Of a DNA stretch of 64,000 nucleotides, positions 1-8,781 are shown piece after piece. Numbering within the stretch: position 1 is the stretch's first letter; each line of letters opens with the position of its first letter. Made by a program: the position numbers and the translations under genes. Source of the DNA: Methylobacterium dankookense (GTDB lineage Bacteria > Pseudomonadota > Alphaproteobacteria > Rhizobiales > Beijerinckiaceae); NCBI RefSeq assembly GCF_902141855.1, contig NZ_CABFVH010000005.1, positions 1 through 64,000 on the forward strand, read 5' to 3'. A model generated the notes under the pieces. It saw nothing but the letters and a program-made list of their open reading frames with translations, made no database searches and was not told where the DNA came from.

Positions 1-462
1 CGCGGCCACGAAGCGCGGCGCGGGGGCCGGCGGCTCCGGCGGGGGAGGCCGCGGCGCGGGCGGCGCGCTGGCGGCGGCCTTGAGGCGGGCCACCTCCTCG
101 TCCTGCGCCGTGACGACGGCGGTGAGGTCGCGCACGATGCCGCTGAGCAGGCCGATCTCCACCGAGAGATCCTCAATGTCGGAGACGAGCGCCCGCTCGG
201 GCTCCGGCTGCGCGAGGGCGCCGGCCGCCGCCTCGGTCCGCAGCAGGCGCTTGGACAGGGTGTCGACCTCGCGCGAGAGCACGTCGCAGCGCGCCTTCAG
301 GGCGGCGGCGCGGGCATGGGCGGCGAGCGCCGCGAGGCCGGCGAGAGCGGCGAGCGCCAGCGCCCCGGCCTGCGGCAGGAACACCGCGAGCGGCCCGAGC
401 ACGACGGCGGCCAGGAGCCCGAAGGCCCAGAGGCTCGCATGCCGGCCGAGGAACCGGAACAT
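1..462 (-). CDS. Membrane-anchored coiled-coil protein, N-terminal part (possible EAL-domain protein)
   Basis: The minus-strand frame is open from an ATG at 462 to the window edge, so the C-terminus lies outside. The 154 visible residues start MFRFLGRHASLW. Two hydrophobic segments (about residues 11-30 and 32-50) are followed by a heptad-like helical region (about 55-135) and an Ala/Pro-rich linker. This layout resembles the N-terminus of rhizobial EAL-domain (c-di-GMP phosphodiesterase) membrane proteins, but no EAL domain is visible, so that function is a guess. The plus-strand frame over the same DNA is rejected as an Arg/Ser-rich shadow. Confidence 0.7.
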   Translation of the reverse strand, partial: MFRFLGRHASLWAFGLLAAVVLGPLAVFLPQAGALALAALAGLAALAAHARAAALKARCDVLSREVDTLSKRLLRTEAAAGALAQPEPERALVSDIEDLSVEIGLLSGIVRDLTAVVTAQDEEVARLKAAASAPPAPRPPPPEPPAPAPRFVAA

Positions 463-721
463 CGCTAGGCTGGCACCTGACACGAGATACGCGGGACAAA
501 TCCCGACCGGTCCTGCCGAATCGGGGAGCACCGGCCGTTGTCGCCGAGGGCAGCCGGCCCGGCAAGGCGGGCGGCTCGGCGCGAACGCGGAATTCGCCGC
601 TGTGTGACATTCCACGGTGACAGTCCGCGGTCGCCCGAGGGGCGCATGGGGGGCGCATGGGGGGATTGCGGGCCCGCGCGCGGATGCCGACATCCATCCG
701 GCAGCGACGATGGGAGCGCCC

Positions 722-940
722 ATGGACGAGACCGCCGACCTCCTGATGCGCGTGGAGGGCATGACCTGCGACGGCTGCGCCGAGGCGGTGCGCCGCACCG
801 TGCGCCGGCTCGATCCGGAGGCCACCGTCGCGGTGGACCGGGCGCAGGGGCGCGTCGCCATCCGAACCCGGGCGCAGAGCCTCGCGATCGCCGACGCGCT
901 GACCAAGGCCGGCTACACCGCCACCGCGATGACCGGCTGA
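722..940 (+). CDS. Heavy-metal-associated (HMA) domain protein, CopZ-like
   Basis: A 72-residue single-domain protein with the metal-binding motif GMTCDGCA near the N-terminus (Cys-x-x-Cys). It ends with a typical HMA C-terminal strand-helix (ADALTKAGYTAT). Family members bind Cu(I) through the two cysteines and pass it to P-type ATPases; the substrate here is not proven. The start is set at the ATG at 722, preceded by a GGGA ribosome-binding sequence; an upstream in-frame ATG at 710 would add MGAP. No copper ATPase is adjacent. Confidence 0.85.
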   Translation: MDETADLLMRVEGMTCDGCAEAVRRTVRRLDPEATVAVDRAQGRVAIRTRAQSLAIADALTKAGYTATAMTG

Positions 941-1003
941 GGCCTGTCCGGAGCGCGCCGCGAGCCCGAAGCGCCTCGAAAATCAGCGAAAGTTAATTTG
1001 CGG

Positions 1004-1027
1004 GCGCGTCGAAAAATTTCGACGCGC
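1004..1027. promoter_or_regulatory. Perfect 24-bp inverted repeat upstream of ftfL
   Basis: The arms GCGCGTCGAAA and TTTCGACGCGC flank a 2-base centre and match perfectly. The site lies 163 bases before the ftfL start, in the 250-bp gap after the HMA gene. It is not followed by a T-run, which argues against a terminator. It is more likely an operator for a dimeric regulator; the regulator is unknown. Confidence 0.45.
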
Positions 1028-1189
1028 ATTTCCCCGCGCCTTGACGCACACTGGCGGGATCCTGCGTCGATCCTGCTTCAAGCACGGTCGCGATGCGGAC
1101 GCACGGGCATCCGGCCGGGCCGGGAACCCGAGCCCGCTGGCGACACGACGCACAACAAAGCGCCTCGTGCGGACCAAGGTGAGGAAACC

Positions 1190-2863
1190 ATGCCGTCAGA
1201 CATCGAGATCGCCCGCGCGGCGACCCTGAAGCCGATCGCGCAGGTCGCGGAGAAGCTCGGCATCCCGGACGAGGCACTGCACAATTACGGCAAGCACATC
1301 GCCAAGCTCGACCACGGCTTCATCGGCTCCCTGGAAGGCCGGCCCGAGGGCAAGCTGATCCTCGTCACCGCGATCTCGCCGACGCCCGCGGGCGAGGGCA
1401 AGACCACCACGACGGTGGGCCTCGGCGACGCGCTGAACCGCATCGGCCAGAAGACGATGATCTGCCTGCGCGAGCCCTCGCTCGGCCCCTGCTTCGGCAT
1501 GAAGGGCGGGGCGGCCGGCGGCGGCAAGGCGCAGGTCGTGCCGATGGAGCAGATCAACCTGCACTTCACCGGCGACTTCCACGCCATCACCTCGGCGCAC
1601 TCGCTGGCCGCGGCGCTGATCGACAACCACGTCTACTGGGCGAACGAGCTCAACATCGACGTGCGCCGCATCTTCTGGCGCCGCGTGGTCGACATGAACG
1701 ACCGGGCGCTGCGCGCCATCAACCAGTCCCTCGGCGGCGTCGCCAACGGCTTCCCGCGCGAGGACGGCTTCGACATCACGGTGGCCTCCGAGGTGATGGC
1801 GGTGTTCTGCCTCGCCAGGAACCTCGAGGACCTTGAGGAGCGGCTCGGCCGCATCGTCATCGCCGAGACCCGCGACCGCAAGCTCGTCACGCTGAAGGAC
1901 GTGAAAGCCACGGGCGCGATGACCGTGCTCCTGAAGGACGCGCTGCAGCCGAACCTCGTGCAGACGCTGGAGGGCAACCCGGCCCTCATCCATGGTGGCC
2001 CCTTCGCCAACATCGCCCATGGCTGCAACTCGGTGATCGCGACCCGCGCCGGCCTGCGGCTCGCCGACTACACGGTGACGGAGGCCGGCTTCGGCGCCGA
2101 TCTCGGCGCCGAGAAGTTCCTCGACATCAAGTGCCGTCAGGCCGGGATCAGCCCCTCGGCCGTCGTCATCGTCGCCACGGTCCGCGCGCTCAAGATGCAT
2201 GGCGGCGTCAACAAGAAGGACCTCGGCTCCGAGAATATCGGCGCCCTGGAGAAGGGCTTCGCGAACCTCGCCCGCCACGTGACGAACGTGCGCAATTTCG
2301 GCCTGCCGGTGGTGGTGGCGGTCAACCATTTCTACGCCGACACCGATGCCGAGCACGCCAAGCTGCGGGAGCTGTGCAGCGAGAAGCTCGGCATCGAGGC
2401 CATTACCTGCAAGCACTGGGCGGATGGCGGCGCGGGCGCCGAGCAGCTCGCCCATGCCGTGGTCCGGCTCGCGGAGGGCGGCGCGCAGCCGATCTCCTAC
2501 GCCTACGAGACCGAGGCCAAGCTCACCGACAAGATCCGCTCGATCGCGACCAAGCTCTACGGGGCGGCCGACGTCCAGATCGAGTCCAAGGCCGCGCAGA
2601 AGCTCGCCGCCTTCGAGAAGGAGGGCTACGGCAACCTGCCGATCTGCATGGCCAAGACCCAGTACTCGTTCTCCACCGACCCCGCGCTCATCGGCGCGCC
2701 GGACGGCCACGTGGTGGCGGTGCGCGACGTGCGGCTCTCGGCCGGCGCCGGCTTCGTGGTGGCGATCTGCGGGGAGATCATGACCATGCCGGGCCTGCCC
2801 CGGGTCCCGGCCGCCGACACGATCCGCCTCGACGCGAACGGGCAGATCGACGGCCTGTTCTGA
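1190..2863 (+). CDS. ftfL: Formate-tetrahydrofolate ligase
   Basis: Joins formate to tetrahydrofolate using ATP, giving 10-formyl-THF (EC 6.3.4.3). In serine-cycle methylotrophs this step feeds formate into assimilation. The protein is 557 residues, the usual family length. It has the P-loop TPAGEGKT at residues 65-72, followed by the conserved region around [19 protein letters not shown]. The ATG at 1190 is chosen because AAGGTGAGG lies just upstream and the sequence begins with the family N-terminus MPSDIEIA. It stands alone, after a 250-bp upstream gap holding a perfect palindrome, and converges on a small membrane-protein gene. Confidence 0.98.
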   Translation: MPSDIEIARAATLKPIAQVAEKLGIPDEALHNYGKHIAKLDHGFIGSLEGRPEGKLILVTAISPTPAGEGKTTTTVGLGDALNRIGQKTMICLREPSLGPCFGMKGGAAGGGKAQVVPMEQINLHFTGDFHAITSAHSLAAALIDNHVYWANELNIDVRRIFWRRVVDMNDRALRAINQSLGGVANGFPREDGFDITVASEVMAVFCLARNLEDLEERLGRIVIAETRDRKLVTLKDVKATGAMTVLLKDALQPNLVQTLEGNPALIHGGPFANIAHGCNSVIATRAGLRLADYTVTEAGFGADLGAEKFLDIKCRQAGISPSAVVIVATVRALKMHGGVNKKDLGSENIGALEKGFANLARHVTNVRNFGLPVVVAVNHFYADTDAEHAKLRELCSEKLGIEAITCKHWADGGAGAEQLAHAVVRLAEGGAQPISYAYETEAKLTDKIRSIATKLYGAADVQIESKAAQKLAAFEKEGYGNLPICMAKTQYSFSTDPALIGAPDGHVVAVRDVRLSAGAGFVVAICGEIMTMPGLPRVPAADTIRLDANGQIDGLF

Positions 2864-2885
2864 GAGACTGTTCTGAAAGAGACTG

Positions 2886-2904
2886 GGGCCGGCGCCGCCG
2901 GCCC
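2886..2904. terminator. GC-rich hairpin between convergent genes
   Basis: Arms GGGCCGGC and GCCGGCCC with a 3-base loop lie between the ftfL stop and the end of the opposing small membrane-protein gene. The symmetry suits a bidirectional terminator, but there is no T-run, so rho-independent function is uncertain. Confidence 0.4.
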
Positions 2905-2909
2905 TCGCC

Positions 2910-3254
2910 TCACTGGCCCGAGCCGCGGATCAGCATCTTGATGCGCTGGTCCGCCCGGCCGAGGCGCTCGGCCACGCCGCGGCGGGTGCATGTCTCGATC
3001 GAGTCGCCGGCATAGAGGCCGACCTCGCGAGCCTGCGTCCGGCAGGTGCTGAGGGGTGGCCACACCGCGATCATCGTGACGAACACCAGCAGGCCGGCCG
3101 CGTCGATCGCCAGCCAGATCTTCCAGTCGAGGCGCAGGCCGCCCCGGCGCCCGCTGGGAGCCCGCCGGCCGCGCACGGCGCCGGGCGCGCCCGCGCGCGT
3201 CATGCGCTCATGGAATCGTCCGGCCTCACCGGGGTCGGGCGGCAGCAGCGCCAT
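2910..3254 (-). CDS. Small single-pass membrane protein, unknown function
   Basis: A 114-residue protein with a basic, Gly/Arg-rich N-terminal 45 residues, one hydrophobic segment (WLAIDAAGLLVFVTMIAVW, about 47-65), and a short C-terminal domain with two cysteines (STCRT and ETCTRR). A GAGG ribosome-binding sequence lies 7-8 bases before the ATG at 3254. I recognise no family. It converges with ftfL and lies in the same direction as the next small membrane protein, 71 bases away, so the two may be co-transcribed. Confidence 0.65.
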   Translation of the reverse strand: MALLPPDPGEAGRFHERMTRAGAPGAVRGRRAPSGRRGGLRLDWKIWLAIDAAGLLVFVTMIAVWPPLSTCRTQAREVGLYAGDSIETCTRRGVAERLGRADQRIKMLIRGSGQ

Positions 3255-3325
3255 GGGTCAACCTCTTCGACAGCGTTGGTGAGCCGGCTCATCGACAGGC
3301 GGGCCTGTCGCAGCAGGGGCCCGGA

Positions 3326-3652
3326 TCAGTCGATGACGCGGCGGATCAGCCTCAGATTCTCCTGGAGCGAGGCGGCGTTGCCGACGATCTCGTCGCGGGC
3401 GCAGATGCCGGCCTGAAGGAACTGATCGAGCCCCCCGCTCGACGTCAGGCCGCGCCCGCCGGAGCGGCAATCGGCGAGGACGTAGCCGTAGAGCAGGAAG
3501 GCCAGCGGGGTCAGGAACAGGGCGAGCTTCACGAGCCCGAACAGGCGCGAGAGAGGCCCCCGGCGCGGGCGTGCGGCGCGCCTGTCGTCCCACGCATCGT
3601 CGCGGTCCCGCTCGTCGCGGCTATCGGCGTATCGGCGCTCGTTGACGTTCAT
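3326..3652 (-). CDS. Small single-pass membrane protein, unknown function
   Basis: A 108-residue protein with a highly charged N-terminus (Arg/Asp-rich, residues 1-35), one hydrophobic segment (LVKLALFLTPLAFLLYGYV) and a 50-residue tail with two cysteines (ADCRSGG and AGICARD) ending in LRLIRRVID. The ATG at 3652 is preferred over a GTG 18 bases upstream, but neither has a clear ribosome-binding site. The cytoplasmic-basic, single-TM, two-Cys tail plan resembles its downstream neighbour. Function unknown. Confidence 0.6.
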   Translation of the reverse strand: MNVNERRYADSRDERDRDDAWDDRRAARPRRGPLSRLFGLVKLALFLTPLAFLLYGYVLADCRSGGRGLTSSGGLDQFLQAGICARDEIVGNAASLQENLRLIRRVID

Positions 3653-3767
3653 GGATCGCGCGAACCACACCCGTGCGGACCGTTCCGCAAACCTATGTTA
3701 GGTTGCGCTTCGTGAATTCGGTCCTAACCGGCATGCTTAAGCCGGCGTGAAGGACGCAGGGATTCCG

Positions 3768-4133
3768 TCAGGCCGCGAGCGCCCGGTTCACCGTGGCGCG
3801 CAGGTCCGCGAGCGAGAAGGGCTTGGTCAGCACGTCGGTGACGATGGCGTCGAGGCCGCGGGCGCGCTCGCGCTGATCGGCGAAGCCCGTCATCAGCAGG
3901 ATCGTCAGGTTCGGGAAGTCGCGCTTGGCAGCGAGCGCCAGGGCGATGCCGTCCATCAGCGGCATGCGGATGTCCGTGAGCATCAGGTCGAAGCCGCCAT
4001 CGGCCTCGTTCAGCCGGTCGAGGCCGTCGCTGCCGTCGATCGCGGTGACGACGGCGTGGCCGTCGATCTCCAGGCCCCGCTTGAGGAAGCCCCGAACCGT
4101 CTCCTCGTCATCCACGAGCAGGATGCGCGCCAT
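3768..4133 (-). CDS. Single-domain response regulator, CpdR-like
   Basis: A 121-residue stand-alone receiver domain: acidic pocket D8/D9, phospho-acceptor D54 in LTDIRMP, T82 and K104 in the KPF motif. There is no output domain. It starts MARILLVDDEE, close to CpdR, the alphaproteobacterial receiver that controls ClpXP proteolysis of cell-cycle proteins. Other single-domain receivers look alike, so the CpdR assignment is moderate. The ATG at 4133 is chosen because upstream codons do not fit the receiver fold. The gene stands between a small membrane protein and hpt, all on the minus strand. Confidence 0.8.
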   Translation of the reverse strand: MARILLVDDEETVRGFLKRGLEIDGHAVVTAIDGSDGLDRLNEADGGFDLMLTDIRMPLMDGIALALAAKRDFPNLTILLMTGFADQRERARGLDAIVTDVLTKPFSLADLRATVNRALAA

Positions 4134-4313
4134 GTCCGTCCGATTTCGCCCTGCCGTGAGAACCGCCCGACCGGCGATCACTCGAAAGACACCGATGGAC
4201 CGGGCCGTCTGTCAAGACGGGATTGTCCGGGAGCCGGTGCGCGACGATGCAAGAACCGGCCCGGAGGCAAAAATGCCGCGCTCGGCGGCCGGTTCCAGCC
4301 CGCTCCTGCGACA

Positions 4314-4380
4314 TGCGACCGATCCCTTCGGGATGGCGGATATCGTCCGCGCGCAGACGCCGCGCGGGATCAGGTCCCGT
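4314..4380. repeat. Degenerate family C palindromic repeat
   Basis: Contains GATCCCTTCGGGAT and the GACGCCGCGCGGG core seen in the two full-length family C copies near 55.8 and 59.6 kb. It fills the gap between the CpdR-like gene and hpt and runs over the hpt stop codon. It looks like a decayed copy. Confidence 0.5.
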
Positions 4381-4939
4381 CGAACAGATCGGCGTCGGTG
4401 CTGTCGAAATCGACCACGCCCACGAAGGGCAATTGCCGGAAGGCGTGGGCCGCATCCATTCCGTAGCCGACCACGAACACGTCGGGGCAGGTGAAGCCGA
4501 CGAAATCGGCATCCATGGTCACGGCGCGCTTGCCGGGCTTCTCCAGCAGCACCGCGGTCAGCACCCGCTGCGCGCCGCGGGCCATCAGCAGGTCCTTGGC
4601 GAAGACCAGGGTGCGGCCGGATTCCAGGATGTCGTCGATCAGGAGTACGTCGCGGCCGCGCACCTCGCTCTGGACGTCGCGCAGGATCTCGACCTGGCCG
4701 GAGGAGACGGTGCTGGTGCGGTAGCTCGACAGGTGGACGAACTCGACCTGCGGCGACAGCCCGGCCCGGTGCAGCGACCGCAGCAGGTCGGCCGCGAACA
4801 TGAAGCTGCCCTTGAGCACCGCCACCACGAGCAGGTTCTCAGGCTTCGCCGCGACGATCGAGGCGGCGATCTCCTCGTTGCGCCGGGCGATGGCGGCTTC
4901 GTCGAACAGGACGCGGACGCGGCGGGAAGGTGTGGTCAT
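4370..4939 (-). CDS. hpt: Hypoxanthine phosphoribosyltransferase
   Basis: Purine salvage enzyme converting hypoxanthine (and usually guanine) plus PRPP to IMP or GMP. The 189-residue protein carries the PRPP-binding loop VLLIDDILESGRTL (about residues 98-111) and the LKGSFMFAADL segment, both typical of the family. Length is normal for bacterial Hpt. The ATG at 4939 gives the expected N-terminus. It lies upstream of the CpdR-like regulator in the same direction, separated by a degenerate repeat. Confidence 0.93.
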   Translation of the reverse strand: MTTPSRRVRVLFDEAAIARRNEEIAASIVAAKPENLLVVAVLKGSFMFAADLLRSLHRAGLSPQVEFVHLSSYRTSTVSSGQVEILRDVQSEVRGRDVLLIDDILESGRTLVFAKDLLMARGAQRVLTAVLLEKPGKRAVTMDADFVGFTCPDVFVVGYGMDAAHAFRQLPFVGVVDFDSTDADLFDGT

Positions 4940-5004
4940 GCCGCCTTAGACCATCTTTTCACGCATGCGGCCACGGTCTTTTCGCGGCCGGCGCGGGCCC
5001 CGCG

Positions 5005-5793
5005 TCAGTGCGGCGGGGCCGGATCCGCGACCGCCGGCGCCGTCTCGGCGAAGCGCAGCTGCAGGCCGCGCGCCTTCGCCGGCGGGTCGGCGAAGCTCGC
5101 GCGGAAGCGGGCGGTCTCGCCCGCGGCGAGGCTGGCGCGCGGCGCCGCGATCTGCAGGCTCCGCAGGCCCGTGCCGGCCTCGTCGCGCAGTTCGACCGCG
5201 AGCGGCGGGACCGGCGTCGAGCCGCGGGCGAGGCCGACGAGGTCGCCCTCCACCACGAGCTCGGCCGGGCGCCCGGCCTCGGCGGGGTTGCGGAAGGCGA
5301 CCACGTCGCGGATCTCGAGGCCGCGCAGGTTCACCGGCAGGCCGATGCGCGCGTAGAGGCCGGCGCTCTGCGGCATCGCCCGCACCACCGAGGTCCGGGC
5401 GAGGCAGGCGAGCGGCAGCGCGGCGAGCAGGGCGAGCCCGGCGGCGAGAGCGGGCGAGAGCGTCCTGCGCTTGGTGGATGTCTTGACGCGCTTCTGCGGA
5501 TTGCGGCGGCGCGGCGCGGACGGGGGCTCCGCCGGCACGTTGTCGACGACGTCCTCGCCCACGGCGCTGCGCACGGCCGCCGAGGCCTCAGCCCAGGCGG
5601 CGTCGGAGGGCGCGTCGGGAGCGGCCGTGCCGCCATCGGCCTCCAGCTCGGCCGCGTGCGCGGCCAGCACGTCGGCGGGTGTGATGAACCAGGTCTCGCG
5701 GCAGGCGGCGCAGCGCACCGAGCGCCCCTCCATGCCGAGGCGCCCGGTCTCGACCCGGTACGCGCTGGCGCAGGTGGGGCAGACGATCAGCAT
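5005..5793 (-). CDS. Zinc-ribbon (MJ0042-type) membrane protein
   Basis: A 262-residue protein. Residues 1-35 form a zinc finger with two CxxC pairs (CPTC and CAAC), the MJ0042/zinc-ribbon pattern. An Ala/Asp-rich linker and a basic stretch (about 100-125) precede one hydrophobic segment (LAAGLALLAALPLACLA). The C-terminal periplasmic half (about 150-262) resembles the DUF3426-type beta domain. It is divergent from ftsE, a common arrangement in Rhizobiales. Molecular function is unknown. Confidence 0.8.
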   Translation of the reverse strand: MLIVCPTCASAYRVETGRLGMEGRSVRCAACRETWFITPADVLAAHAAELEADGGTAAPDAPSDAAWAEASAAVRSAVGEDVVDNVPAEPPSAPRRRNPQKRVKTSTKRRTLSPALAAGLALLAALPLACLARTSVVRAMPQSAGLYARIGLPVNLRGLEIRDVVAFRNPAEAGRPAELVVEGDLVGLARGSTPVPPLAVELRDEAGTGLRSLQIAAPRASLAAGETARFRASFADPPAKARGLQLRFAETAPAVADPAPPH

Positions 5794-5981
5794 GCGCGGG
5801 CGACGCTCGGACGGAGCCGGCCCGGGCTTGGGCGCGGAACTTCTTAAGCGAGTGTCAGCGAACGCGGTTAAGCTCCGGTAAGCGCCGCGGCCGCGCGGAA
5901 CCAGGGATTCCGCGGCACGGGCTTGAAAACGCCGGCTCCGGGCTTCATCCCGGCAGGCCGAGGCCTTGAGGTGACGGACCG

Positions 5982-6680
5982 GTGAAGACGGGAAGCCTGC
6001 TGCCCGGCGCGGAAGTGCCGGTGGTCCAGTTCGAGAATGTCGGCATGCGCTACGGCCTCGGGCCGGAGGTGCTGTCCGACGTGAGCTTCCGCATCGCGCC
6101 CCATTCCTTCCAGTTCCTCACCGGCCCGTCCGGCGCGGGCAAGACCACGCTGCTGCGCCTGATCCTGCTCTCGGCACGCCCGACCCGCGGCGTCGTCTCG
6201 GTGTTCGGTGAGGAGGTGAGCGGGATCTCCAGCGGCAGCCTCACCGCCCTGCGGCGGCGCATGGGCGTCGTGTTCCAGGATTTCCGGCTGCTCGACCACC
6301 TCACCACCTACGAGAACGTGGCGCTCCCCCTGCGCGTGCAGGGCCGGGCGGAGACGAGCTACCGGGCCGAGGTGGTGGAGCTCCTGCGCTGGGTGGGGCT
6401 GGGCGAGCGCATGCACGCCCTGCCCCCGCTCCTCTCCGGCGGCGAGAAGCAGCGCGCGGCCATCGCCCGCGCGCTGATCGGCCGCCCGGACCTGCTGCTC
6501 GCCGACGAGCCCACCGGCAACGTCGATCCCGGCCTCGGCCGGCGCCTGCTGCGGCTGTTCCTCGAATTGAACAAGCTCGGAACCTCGGTGATCATCGCCA
6601 CCCACGATTTCGGCATCATGGACGCGGTGCCCGCCCGCCGCATGGTGCTGGGCGAGGGCCGCCTGCGAATCGAGGAGTGA
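5982..6680 (+). CDS. ftsE: Cell division ABC transporter ATP-binding protein FtsE
   Basis: ATPase of the FtsEX complex, which acts at the division septum by activating periplasmic peptidoglycan hydrolases. The 232-residue protein has Walker A GPSGAGKTT, the Q-loop FQDFRLL, signature LSGGEKQR and Walker B LLLADEPTG. The start is a GTG at 5982, preceded by GAGGTG; a later GTG beginning MVQFENVG is possible. It overlaps ftsX by one base (TGATG), so the two are translationally coupled. Confidence 0.95.
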   Translation: MKTGSLLPGAEVPVVQFENVGMRYGLGPEVLSDVSFRIAPHSFQFLTGPSGAGKTTLLRLILLSARPTRGVVSVFGEEVSGISSGSLTALRRRMGVVFQDFRLLDHLTTYENVALPLRVQGRAETSYRAEVVELLRWVGLGERMHALPPLLSGGEKQRAAIARALIGRPDLLLADEPTGNVDPGLGRRLLRLFLELNKLGTSVIIATHDFGIMDAVPARRMVLGEGRLRIEE

Positions 6681-7705
6681 TGGTGGATCCGACGACCCGG
6701 CGCCCGGAAGCGCCCCAGACGCCCGCCGAGGAGCGCCTATCGGCCGAGGGGAGCGCCCCGGAGCGGGCGCCCGCCCGCGCGGCGGTGGCGGCCGCGCCCG
6801 ATCCCGGCCTGCCGCTGCGGCGCAACGCGGCCCTGGTGCCGACGGATTCGGCCGCGAGCCGCTCGCTCGCGGCGGTCATCGCCATCCTCACCTTCCTGGC
6901 CGGTCTCTGCGCGGGCACCGCCGAGATGGTGGCGACGAGCGCGGGCCAGTGGCAGGGCAGCGTCGCCCGCGAGGTGACGATCCAGGTCCGGCCCGGCCCC
7001 GGCCGCGACATCGAGGCGGATCTCGCCAAGGCGCAGGGGATCGCGAAGGCCGAGCCAGGCATCGCCGAGGCGCGGACCTTCTCCAAGGCCGAGGCCGAGC
7101 GCCTGCTGGAGCCCTGGCTCGGCAGCGGCCTCGACCTCTCCGACCTGCCGGTGCCGCGCCTCATCACCCTGAAGCTCGGCACGCCCACGCCCGACCTGAA
7201 GCACCTGCGCGCGAGCCTCACCGAGGCGCTGCCCGGGGTCGCCAGCCTCGACGACCACGTGCTCTGGCTGCAGCGGCTCTCGACCATGGCCAACACCTTC
7301 GTCGGCGTCGGCATCGGCATCGTCGCGCTGGTCCTCGTCGCCACGGGCCTCGCCGTCGCCTTCGCCACGCGCGGGGCGATGGCGGGCAACAAGGAGGTGG
7401 TCGAGGTGCTTCACTTCGTGGGCGCCGACGACGACTTCATCGCCCGGGCCTTCCAGCGCCGCTTCTTCGGCCTGGGCCTGCGCGGCGGCGCGATCGGCGC
7501 GGGCAGCGCCCTCCTCGCCTTCGCGCTGGCGGGCCTCCTGTCCCGGGCCTGGCGCTCGGGGCCGGCCGGCGACGAGATCGAGGCCCTGTTCGGCGCCTTC
7601 AGCGTCGGCTGGCGCGGCTATGCCAGCGTGCTCGCCATCGGCGTGATCGCCTCGCTGGTGACCGGCGTGGTCTCCCGCCTGACGGTGCGGCGCTTCCTCG
7701 CCTGA
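6680..7705 (+). CDS. ftsX: Cell division protein FtsX
   Basis: Membrane partner of FtsE. The 341-residue protein has a proline/alanine-rich cytoplasmic N-terminus (about 50 residues), a first TM (LAAVIAILTFLAGLCAGTA), a periplasmic domain of about 130 residues, and three C-terminal TMs. The ATG at 6680 overlaps the ftsE stop by one base; a GTG codon just before it is an alternative. The ftsE-ftsX-DUF218 order is usual for Rhizobiales. Confidence 0.93.
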   Translation: MVDPTTRRPEAPQTPAEERLSAEGSAPERAPARAAVAAAPDPGLPLRRNAALVPTDSAASRSLAAVIAILTFLAGLCAGTAEMVATSAGQWQGSVAREVTIQVRPGPGRDIEADLAKAQGIAKAEPGIAEARTFSKAEAERLLEPWLGSGLDLSDLPVPRLITLKLGTPTPDLKHLRASLTEALPGVASLDDHVLWLQRLSTMANTFVGVGIGIVALVLVATGLAVAFATRGAMAGNKEVVEVLHFVGADDDFIARAFQRRFFGLGLRGGAIGAGSALLAFALAGLLSRAWRSGPAGDEIEALFGAFSVGWRGYASVLAIGVIASLVTGVVSRLTVRRFLA

Positions 7706-7773
7706 TGCGAAGGCCCGCGCCCGCCTGGGGATTTCCGCGCAAAGCGTGATGCGTCCACAGGGACGAGAACGCG

Positions 7774-7788
7774 TTAACCATTCGTCAA
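7774..7788. promoter_or_regulatory. CtrA-like box upstream of the DUF218 gene
   Basis: TTAA-CCATTCG-TCAA differs by one base from the CtrA consensus TTAA-N7-TTAA and contains the TTAACCAT half-site. It lies about 90 bases before the DUF218 start, just after ftsX, a place where cell-cycle control would make sense. Confidence 0.4.
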
Positions 7789-7876
7789 CCTCTGGGACGC
7801 GCAATGTCTTGACCGCACCGGCGCCCTGCGGGGGCCCGCCTCCGGGCCGCCGCAATCGCCCCTATCCTGTCGGAGA

Positions 7877-8665
7877 ATGTCCACGCGTATGACGCGCGCC
7901 CTCGATCCGAACTTCGCCGAGCCCTTCGGCTGGCGCTGGGACGTCGCGCGCGGAGCCCGTGCCGAGCGCACGGCGCAGCCCCGGGCCGGACGGCGCGGGC
8001 CGCTCGCGGCGCTCGCCGCCGGGACGGGCCTGGCCGCCCTCGCAATCCTCGGCGGCTTCCTCGGCTTCGTGGGGATGCTCGAGCGCAGCGAGCGGGTGCC
8101 CCAGGGCCGGGCCGACGGCATCGTCGCCCTCACCGGCGGCGCGCAGCGGATCGGCGACGCCATCGACCTCCTGGCCAGCGGCTACGGGCGGCGCCTGCTG
8201 ATCACCGGGGTCAACGAGCGCACCAGCCGCGACGAGATCGCCCGGCTCAACCCGACCCAGCGCGACTGGATCGCCTGCTGCGTCGACCTCGACTACCGGG
8301 CGCGCAACACCATCGGCAACGCCATCGAGACCCGCCGCTGGATGCGGCGGCACCATTTCGGGACGGTCGCGGTGGTGACCTCGAACTACCACATGCCGCG
8401 CACGCTCATCGAGCTCGACCACGCCCTGCAGGGCTCGGACGGCGTGGTGCCCCATCCCGTGATCGCCGAAGGCTTCGACGCGGGCCGCTGGTGGCGCAGC
8501 CCCGGGACGGCGCGGCTGCTGGCGGCGGAATACGTGAAGTTCGTGGCCGCCTGGCTGCGCACCCGCTTCGAGGACGACCCCGAGCAGTCCCGCGCCGCGA
8601 TCCTGATCGGCCGCGGCAAGCCGGTGAAGATGGTCGCCGAGCCGCTCCCCCGCCGCATCGACTGA
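7877..8665 (+). CDS. DUF218/YdcF-family membrane protein
   Basis: A 262-residue protein with a basic N-terminus, one TM (LAALAAGTGLAALAILGGFLG, about 43-64) and a DUF218 domain. Family hallmarks are IVALTGGAQRI, the LLITGVNERT segment and VVTSNYHMPRT. Relatives such as SanA and ElyC are linked to envelope synthesis. In Rhizobiales this gene usually follows ftsEX and precedes an acyltransferase (plsC); here the next gene is instead a YARHG protein on the other strand. It may have its own promoter, given the 171-base gap with a CtrA-like box. Confidence 0.85.
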   Translation: MSTRMTRALDPNFAEPFGWRWDVARGARAERTAQPRAGRRGPLAALAAGTGLAALAILGGFLGFVGMLERSERVPQGRADGIVALTGGAQRIGDAIDLLASGYGRRLLITGVNERTSRDEIARLNPTQRDWIACCVDLDYRARNTIGNAIETRRWMRRHHFGTVAVVTSNYHMPRTLIELDHALQGSDGVVPHPVIAEGFDAGRWWRSPGTARLLAAEYVKFVAAWLRTRFEDDPEQSRAAILIGRGKPVKMVAEPLPRRID

Positions 8666-8781
8666 TCCGGGATTCCGAAGGGATCATCCCTTCGGCGGGT
8701 CCAGGGCGGAGCCCTGGGATCCCCCGTCAGGGCTTCGCCCCGACACCCCACGAAAGGGGTGACCCCTTTCGAAACCCGGAT
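8666..8781. repeat. Family B extragenic palindromic repeat, copy 1
   Basis: Begins directly after the DUF218 stop and ends at the YARHG stop. It contains hairpins GAAGGGA-TCA-TCCCTTC, CCAGGGCGGAGCCCTGG and AAAGGGGTGACCCCTTT. The element shares its order of stems with copies near 25.0, 30.1, 47.5 and 63.4 kb. It sits between convergent genes and could serve both as a terminator. Confidence 0.8.

Noticed and set aside
80..607. Plus-strand 175-codon frame at the left edge
   Set aside because: Arg/Ala/Ser-rich shadow of the minus-strand membrane protein whose frame runs through to the edge.
1004..1027. The palindrome before ftfL as a rho-independent terminator of the HMA gene
   Set aside because: No T-run follows, and its 2-base centre is unsuited to a hairpin loop; an operator is more likely.
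1196..2710. Minus-strand 504-codon open frame antisense to ftfL
   Set aside because: Mirror of a real gene in GC-rich DNA: composition is Arg/Ala/Leu/Gly/Val-biased with no motifs, while the other strand encodes a full ftfL.
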